This document shows positions 4,851 to 8,958 of a stretch of 8,958 bases of DNA, piece by piece. Source of the DNA: Deltaproteobacteria bacterium (lineage in GTDB: Bacteria > Desulfobacterota > Desulfobacteria > Desulfobacterales > ETH-SRB1); NCBI GenBank assembly GCA_030627475.1, contig DAOURZ010000034.1, forward strand, positions 1 through 8,958, written 5' to 3'. How positions within the stretch are numbered: the stretch's first letter is position 1; each line of letters starts with the position of its first letter. The notes under the pieces were generated by a model. The model saw only the letters and a program-made list of their open reading frames with translations, made no database searches and was not told the origin of the DNA. The translations under genes and the position numbers were made by a program.

Positions 4851-6560
4851 ATGAAAAAACAATGGCAATTGCTTCAACCGGATATCAATTCTGTAAGAAA
4901 AATCAGTAATGAGCTTAAATGTAATCCAATTATAGCAAGCATTCTAATTAATCGAAACATTGTTTCTGTTGAGGATGCCTTTAATTTTCTTAACCCTTCA
5001 CTTCACAATTTGCGCTCTCCATTTTCAATAAAAGGAATGAATAGTGCTGTCAGCCGCATTTTTTCCGCAATAATCAATAATGAAAAAATTTTAATTTTCG
5101 GAGATTATGATGTTGATGGAATCACTGCAACGGCTGTACTTTTAGAGTTTTTCCGTTATATAGGAGCAAATGCAGCTTACTATATCCCGCACAGGATAAA
5201 AGAAGGATACGGTCTGCAAAAAAATCATATTACGGATTATGCGCTGCCAAAAGGAATAAACCTTATAATAACTGTAGACTGCGGGTCCGGCAGTTATGAT
5301 GCTGTAGAAGCTGCACAACATACTGGAATAGACGTAATCATAACCGATCATCACAAAATAGCGGACAGACCGCCTCAAGCAGTTGCCGTTGTAAACCCAA
5401 AACGCTCTGATTGCACATCAGGGCTTTATAACCTTGCAGGAGTTGGCGTGGCCTTTTATCTGCTGATCTGCCTCAGAAAATACCTGCGTGACAACAGCTT
5501 CTGGCATACTTTGCCAGAGCCCAATTTAAAAAATCTTTGTGATCTCGTAGCCCTCGGAACCATTGCCGATATGGTTCCTCTTGTTGATGAAAACCGGATA
5601 TTAGTTAATGCGGGACTTGAAAAAATCTACACAGGTGAACGAAATGGAATAAAAGCATTGAGCGAAGAATGCAAATTAAAAAGCTCATCAACAGATACGA
5701 ATGATATTGCTTTCAAGCTGGCGCCAAGATTAAATGCACCGGGCAGAATAGACCATGCAAAAATTGCAGTTGAACTTTTAATTACAAAACGTCTTGATGC
5801 AGCGAGACAAATTGCTCAAACACTAAACAAATTGAATATCCAAAGACAGGTTATTGAAAAAAAGCTAACTGATAATATCATGTTATATTTAAATAAAAAT
5901 CCACATCTGTTAGAAAAGAAAACACTTGTATTATCTAATCAAGGCTGGCACGAAGGAATTCTCGGGATAACTGCGTCAAGGCTTGTGAAAAAATTTTTCC
6001 GGCCTGTTGTGCTTATTTCAATAAAAAATGGTATTGGTAAAGGTTCTGCGAGAAGTATATCCGGATTTGACATGTATGATGGGCTTATGAATTGTTCAAA
6101 TGATCTTGAAAATTTTGGCGGGCATTCAATGGCTGCAGGCTTAAAAATAAAAAATGAAAATCTAAATCTATTTCAGGAAAATTTTGAAAAAATTGCAAAT
6201 AAACAAACAATAAATCTTGCGCCGGTAATTAGAATTGATTATGAACTTAATTTTGATGATATTTCAGACGCACTGATTGATGATCTTGAAGCCTTAAAGC
6301 CTTTTGGTGCAGGAAACGATGAACCGCTTTTTACGGCTAAAAATATTAAAGTGTTATCTTCAAAAATTGTTGGTAAAAATCATAGAAGTATGCTTTTAAA
6401 GCAAAATTCGTCCAGCAAAGGCAAAAGCTTTAATACAATTCATTTCAACATTGACAAAAGCAAACCATTAAATGACAGATTTGATAAAATTGCATTCAGG
6501 CTACGCTGGAACCACTGGAATGAAACGAAAAAAGCACAAATTATTATTGAAGAAACCTAA
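4851..6560 (+). CDS. recJ: Single-stranded-DNA-specific 5'-3' exonuclease RecJ
   Basis: RecJ degrades single-stranded DNA 5' to 3' in recombination, mismatch and base-excision repair. The 569-residue protein is the normal length and carries the DHH phosphoesterase motifs: DYDVDG (85-90), VDCGSG (142-147), DHH (166-168, in IITDHHK) and LGTIADMVPL (235-244). It also has the DHHA1 domain motifs GWHEGILGITASRL (365-378), GKGSARS (396-402) and FGGHSMAAG (422-430). ALKPFGAGNDEPLF (481-494) opens the C-terminal OB-fold region. The metal-binding aspartates and histidines expected for activity all appear present. The ATG at 4851 is the family-typical terminus (MKKQW), but I see no clear Shine-Dalgarno ahead of it; upstream sequence is AT-rich. 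It is divergent from the DUF4911-miaB operon and 104 bp ahead of the next gene. Confidence 0.97.
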   Translation: MKKQWQLLQPDINSVRKISNELKCNPIIASILINRNIVSVEDAFNFLNPSLHNLRSPFSIKGMNSAVSRIFSAIINNEKILIFGDYDVDGITATAVLLEFFRYIGANAAYYIPHRIKEGYGLQKNHITDYALPKGINLIITVDCGSGSYDAVEAAQHTGIDVIITDHHKIADRPPQAVAVVNPKRSDCTSGLYNLAGVGVAFYLLICLRKYLRDNSFWHTLPEPNLKNLCDLVALGTIADMVPLVDENRILVNAGLEKIYTGERNGIKALSEECKLKSSSTDTNDIAFKLAPRLNAPGRIDHAKIAVELLITKRLDAARQIAQTLNKLNIQRQVIEKKLTDNIMLYLNKNPHLLEKKTLVLSNQGWHEGILGITASRLVKKFFRPVVLISIKNGIGKGSARSISGFDMYDGLMNCSNDLENFGGHSMAAGLKIKNENLNLFQENFEKIANKQTINLAPVIRIDYELNFDDISDALIDDLEALKPFGAGNDEPLFTAKNIKVLSSKIVGKNHRSMLLKQNSSSKGKSFNTIHFNIDKSKPLNDRFDKIAFRLRWNHWNETKKAQIIIEET

Positions 6561-6569
6561 CTTGTAATA

Positions 6570-6598
6570 TTTTCTTTGCAATCCATTTTGCATATAAT
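6570..6598 (+). promoter_or_regulatory. Possible promoter in the recJ downstream gap
   Basis: A consensus TATAAT (6593-6598) lies 17 bases after a poor -35 (TTTTCT, 6570-6575) in the 104-bp gap behind recJ. It could start a separate transcript for the next two genes with a leader of about 60 nt. No terminator hairpin is seen after recJ, so read-through from recJ is also possible. Confidence 0.35.
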
Positions 6599-6652
6599 TA
6601 TTATGAATAATTCAGGGTTCAAAGTTAAAACAGGAACCGTTATAACAACTAC

Positions 6653-6658
6653 AGGTGA
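6653..6658 (+). promoter_or_regulatory. Ribosome binding site of the 140-residue unknown gene
   Basis: AGGTGA lies six bases before the ATG at 6665, a good Shine-Dalgarno position, supporting the gene as real. Confidence 0.6.
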
Positions 6659-6664
6659 TAATCC

Positions 6665-7087
6665 ATGTCTAAAACATTCAGACCAAGCAATCGTGAATCA
6701 AGCATTTTATCTAAAATAGAATCTTCAAAAGAACATGCCCGAAAACAAGCAATAAAAAACATAAAAGGTTCTATAGAACAACTTTCAAATGCTATTGCTA
6801 TGAAGCTTATTGAAAACAACATCATTGAAACAACCAATAAAAACGGATTAGAAGAACAGATTAATAACTGCCTCGAAAAGTTAAGTAATTCTGATGGGTT
6901 TGATATTGATTACCAAATCGCACCAGTAAGAAATATTATTCCTAATCCACATATAGTAAGTATTTATGTTACATCTTTTGTCATAGAAATACTAATAAAT
7001 CACAAAGATATTATTGATATATTTGGTTCTGATGAAGATATATATCATTGCATAAACCAGCAAGTTATAAAATTTCTGCCAGAATAA
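6665..7087 (+). CDS. Hypothetical protein, unknown family, coupled to the RNase Z-like gene
   Basis: A 140-residue protein I do not recognise. The N-terminal half (about 10-75) looks helical and charged, with many Lys, Glu, Asn and Gln (KIESSKEHARKQAIKNIKG, GLEEQINNCLEKLSNSDG). The C-terminal half has hydrophobic strand or helix segments (HIVSIYVTSFVIEILIN, DIIDIF) and ends HCINQQVIKFLPE. There is no signal peptide, no clear membrane span and no metal-site motif. It is a real gene candidate because of its good ribosome binding site and its TAATG junction: its TAA shares one base with the ATG of the next gene. Position between recJ and an RNase Z homologue hints at nucleic-acid metabolism, but that is only context. 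Confidence 0.75.
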   Translation: MSKTFRPSNRESSILSKIESSKEHARKQAIKNIKGSIEQLSNAIAMKLIENNIIETTNKNGLEEQINNCLEKLSNSDGFDIDYQIAPVRNIIPNPHIVSIYVTSFVIEILINHKDIIDIFGSDEDIYHCINQQVIKFLPE

Positions 7088-8097
7088 TGCCCCCATCCTT
7101 TCATCCAAGGCTAATCAATGGACATTTCGATGATCCGGGAATATTCATCCCTTTTTTATTTGAAAAACGAGCCCTGCTTTTCGATTTAGGCGATATTAAT
7201 TCTCTTTCAACAAGAGATATTCTTAAAATAAGCCATATTTTTGTCACCCATACACATATGGATCATTTTGTTGGTTTTGACAGGGTGCTACGACTTTTAC
7301 TCGGCCGTGAAAAAAAATTATATATGTATGGCCCTAAAGGTTTTATAAAAAATATTGAAGGAAAACTGGCCGGCTATTCATGGAACCTTGTAGAAAATTT
7401 CAAGAACAAATTATCTTTAAATGTTACTGAGGTATATCCTGATCACTTGATTTCCAGGCAGTATTTGTGTCAAAATAAATTTGTCCCTGTTAAAGAAGAT
7501 ATAAAAGAACTCTTTAACACCATCCTTTTAAAAGAACCGGCTCTGTCTGTTTCCGCTGTAATTCTTGATCACAACATACCATGTTTGGGGTTTTCAATCG
7601 AAGAACGATTTCACGTTAATATAATTAAAGACAAAGTTATTGCTCTTGGACTTGGAATAGGCCCCTGGCTAAAAGAGTTCAAACAAGCTTTATTCAACTG
7701 CCAGGCTCCTGATTCAGAATTCAGGGTAAGATACGGAAAAGATAATAAAGAAAAAAAATTTATTCTTGGGGATCTTTCAAAACAAATCGCTCTTATTACT
7801 CCAGGACAAAAGATTACATATATTACAGATGCGGTTTATAGTAAATATAACAAAAAAAAAATAATAGCATTGGCAAAAAAATCTGACCATCTTTTTATAG
7901 AAGCAGCGTTTCTTGAAAATGACAGAGATATGGCTGCTAAAAAATATCACCTTACTGCTTATCAAGCCGGCAGATTAGCAGGCGAAGCTAATGTTAAGAA
8001 ATATACTCTTTTCCACTTCTCGCCAAGATATACAGGAAAAGGATATCTATTAATAGAAGAAGCGCAGGCTGCATTTGAAAAATACAAAGAGTTTTAA
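7087..8097 (+). CDS. RNase Z-like metallo-beta-lactamase-fold hydrolase
   Basis: A 336-residue MBL-fold protein of the ElaC/RNase Z group. RNase Z cuts tRNA precursors 3' of the discriminator base, but substrate here is unproven. Zinc-site motifs are complete: HTHMDH (H55, H57, D59, H60), H162 in LDHNIPCLGFSIEE, D248 in YITDAVYS, H288 in YHLTAYQAGRLAGEANV and H310 in LFHFSPRY. The last two and DHNIPCLG are typical of RNase Z rather than other MBL families. HTHMDH instead of the usual HLHGDH, the FHPRLINGHFDDPG start and GREKKLYMYGP mark a divergent branch, slightly longer than the usual 300 or so residues. I choose the ATG at 7087: it overlaps the upstream stop as TAATG and gives the MPPSFHPRLINGHFDDPG terminus. 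An in-frame TTG at 7048 would add 13 residues inside the previous gene. No good Shine-Dalgarno precedes the ATG, consistent with translational coupling. Confidence 0.88.
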   Translation: MPPSFHPRLINGHFDDPGIFIPFLFEKRALLFDLGDINSLSTRDILKISHIFVTHTHMDHFVGFDRVLRLLLGREKKLYMYGPKGFIKNIEGKLAGYSWNLVENFKNKLSLNVTEVYPDHLISRQYLCQNKFVPVKEDIKELFNTILLKEPALSVSAVILDHNIPCLGFSIEERFHVNIIKDKVIALGLGIGPWLKEFKQALFNCQAPDSEFRVRYGKDNKEKKFILGDLSKQIALITPGQKITYITDAVYSKYNKKKIIALAKKSDHLFIEAAFLENDRDMAAKKYHLTAYQAGRLAGEANVKKYTLFHFSPRYTGKGYLLIEEAQAAFEKYKEF

Positions 8098-8210
8098 GAG
8101 TTAAATTGTTTTTGCCCAGAAGGGAACTGAGAAAAAATAAAAAATCCACCGTTTCTACAAATCCGTTTAATTCCCTTTTCCCTCCCTCAAACTGGCCGGA
8201 CACACTTGAC

Positions 8211-8239
8211 ACAGGGGGTATTTCCGGTATTTTCCCTGT
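8211..8239. repeat. Small inverted repeat between convergent genes
   Basis: ACAGGG (8211-8216) and CCCTGT (8234-8239) are complementary, extendable by two G-U pairs as RNA. Inside, GGTATTTCC and GGTATTTTCC form a tandem direct repeat (8217-8235). A second tiny hairpin, GTCGA-cgac-TCGAC, follows at 8238-8251. Either could help end transcription of the two convergent genes, but neither has a proper T-run, so I do not call a terminator. Confidence 0.3.
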
Positions 8240-8257
8240 CGACGACTCGACGTTTTC

Positions 8258-8956
8258 TTACTTTGCCGTTACCCTCATTACTTCCTCAAAAGTTGTAATG
8301 CCTTTTATTGCCTTTAGCAATCCGTCTTTAACCAGACTTTTCATGCCCTGCGCCCTCGCGGCTTTTATTAACTCGCCTTCGGAAGCTTTCTTTGCTATCA
8401 ATCTTTTGATACCCCTGTTAACAACTAATATCTCAAAAATTCCGGTTCTGCCCTTGTATCCAATACCACCACAAAATCCACATCCTGATCCTTTGTAGAA
8501 TTTAGTATCCAAAGAAAGTCCCAAGCTTTTAAGCAAAGCTTCATCAGGGTGGTATTCCTTCTTGCATTTCGGACAAATCCTCCTGACAAGACGCTGGGCA
8601 AATGAACAGTTGAGGACGGACTCTATCAGCCCTGTCTCTATCCCGATATCACTAAGTCTCGTAATGGCTCCAACAGCATCGTTTGTATGAAGCGTGCTGA
8701 TAACTAAATGCCCTGTTAAAGCGGCGCGTACCGCAATCTCCGCAGTTTCGGCATCCCTTATTTCGCCAATGTAGATAACATCCGGATCCTGACGTAAGAT
8801 GGATCTGAAGGCATTAGCAAATGAGGCTCCGGATTTAGGGTCAACCTGGCTCTGAACTACCCCATCGATTTCATATTCAATCGGATCCTCAATGGTCATT
8901 ATGTTTTTTTCTACTGTATTCAGGCCATTGATAGCTGAACAAATCGTTGTCGTCTT
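8258..8956 (-). CDS. GspE/PilB-type secretion or type IV pilus assembly ATPase, C-terminal 232 residues (partial)
   Basis: Cytoplasmic hexameric ATPase that powers type II secretion or type IV pilus assembly at the inner membrane. Only the C-terminal part is in the window, entering at the last residues of Walker A (KTTT) and reading through without a start. Motifs in order are the Asp box [11 protein letters not shown], Walker [12 protein letters not shown], the His box [15 protein letters not shown] and a tetracysteine zinc site (CPKC...[19 protein letters not shown]). The C-terminus [14 protein letters not shown] is normal, so the stop is genuine. The tetracysteine site excludes PilT and fits GspE or PilB; the visible part does not separate them. 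An internal ATG at 8899 is not the start, since conserved sequence continues upstream. The gene is convergent with the hydrolase gene, 160 bp away, and no gspF or pilC follows it on this strand in the window. Confidence 0.93.
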   Translation of the reverse strand, partial: KTTTICSAINGLNTVEKNIMTIEDPIEYEIDGVVQSQVDPKSGASFANAFRSILRQDPDVIYIGEIRDAETAEIAVRAALTGHLVISTLHTNDAVGAITRLSDIGIETGLIESVLNCSFAQRLVRRICPKCKKEYHPDEALLKSLGLSLDTKFYKGSGCGFCGGIGYKGRTGIFEILVVNRGIKRLIAKKASEGELIKAARAQGMKSLVKDGLLKAIKGITTFEEVMRVTAK

Positions 8957-8958
8957 CC

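Noticed and set aside
6405..6414. AATTCGTCCA in recJ resembling the repeat terminus
   Set aside because: Only ten bases, in frame within a continuous recJ reading frame, and no second arm.
6603..6719. Small 38-codon ORF (MNNSGFKVKTG...) starting before the 140-residue gene in another frame
   Set aside because: No ribosome binding site, right after the TATAAT element where transcription would start, and it overlaps a better supported gene. Too weak to call a leader peptide.
8120..8177. AAGGGAA (8120-8126) and TTCCCTT (8171-8177) as a terminator for the convergent genes
   Set aside because: Only seven base pairs with a loop of about 44 bases and no T-run directly after the stem.
8106..8498. 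130-codon plus-strand frame at the right end
   Set aside because: It runs antisense over the conserved GspE/PilB C-terminus and ends in proline-rich low-information sequence; no ribosome binding site was seen.
1..8958. CRISPR array, toxin-antitoxin, phage defence, tRNA or rRNA genes
   Set aside because: No regularly spaced direct repeats, no cas-like or defence-type proteins and no tRNA-like fold were recognised on either strand.

Overview
This is an AT-rich bacterial chromosomal window made almost entirely of housekeeping genes. The gene set and the flavour of the proteins (a CarB with the Desulfobacterales-like PSGDYVVVKFARW stretch, a DUF4911 gene in front of miaB, a DUF151 nuclease-family gene behind it) suggest an anaerobic Desulfobacterota bacterium, probably near Desulfobacterales. 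This placement is inference from family resemblance, not a database result.

Layout: (1) 1-1515, minus strand, is the first 505 codons of carB, which runs off the left edge. (2) 1516-1946 is a non-coding gap with a good carB promoter candidate and the long copy (about 194 bp) of a palindromic MITE-like repeat. (3) 1947-4542, minus strand, is a tight four-gene operon transcribed leftward: a DUF4911 small protein, a small exported protein, miaB (tRNA ms2i6A methylthiotransferase) and a DUF151 protein. miaB overlaps both its upstream and its downstream neighbour, and both DUF4911 and miaB start with TTG codons whose frames are closed by a stop just upstream. (4) 4543-4850 is a divergent intergenic region with the short copy (about 124 bp) of the same repeat, in opposite orientation, plus promoter candidates. 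(5) 4851-8097, plus strand, carries recJ, an unrecognised 140-aa protein and an RNase Z-like metallo-beta-lactamase-fold hydrolase; the last two share a TAATG stop/start junction. (6) 8258-8956, minus strand, is the C-terminal 232 codons of a GspE/PilB-type secretion or pilus ATPase entering from the right edge and convergent with the hydrolase gene.

Functionally the window mixes pyrimidine/arginine precursor synthesis (CarB), tRNA maturation (MiaB, possibly the RNase Z homologue), DNA repair (RecJ) and envelope machinery (GspE/PilB). I see no defence system, CRISPR array, prophage, transposase, rRNA or tRNA gene. The least ordinary thing is the repeat family: two diverged copies in inverted orientation bracket the miaB operon, one with and one without a roughly 72-bp internal hairpin module. 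The unknown 140-aa protein coupled to the RNase Z-like gene is the best protein-level unknown.
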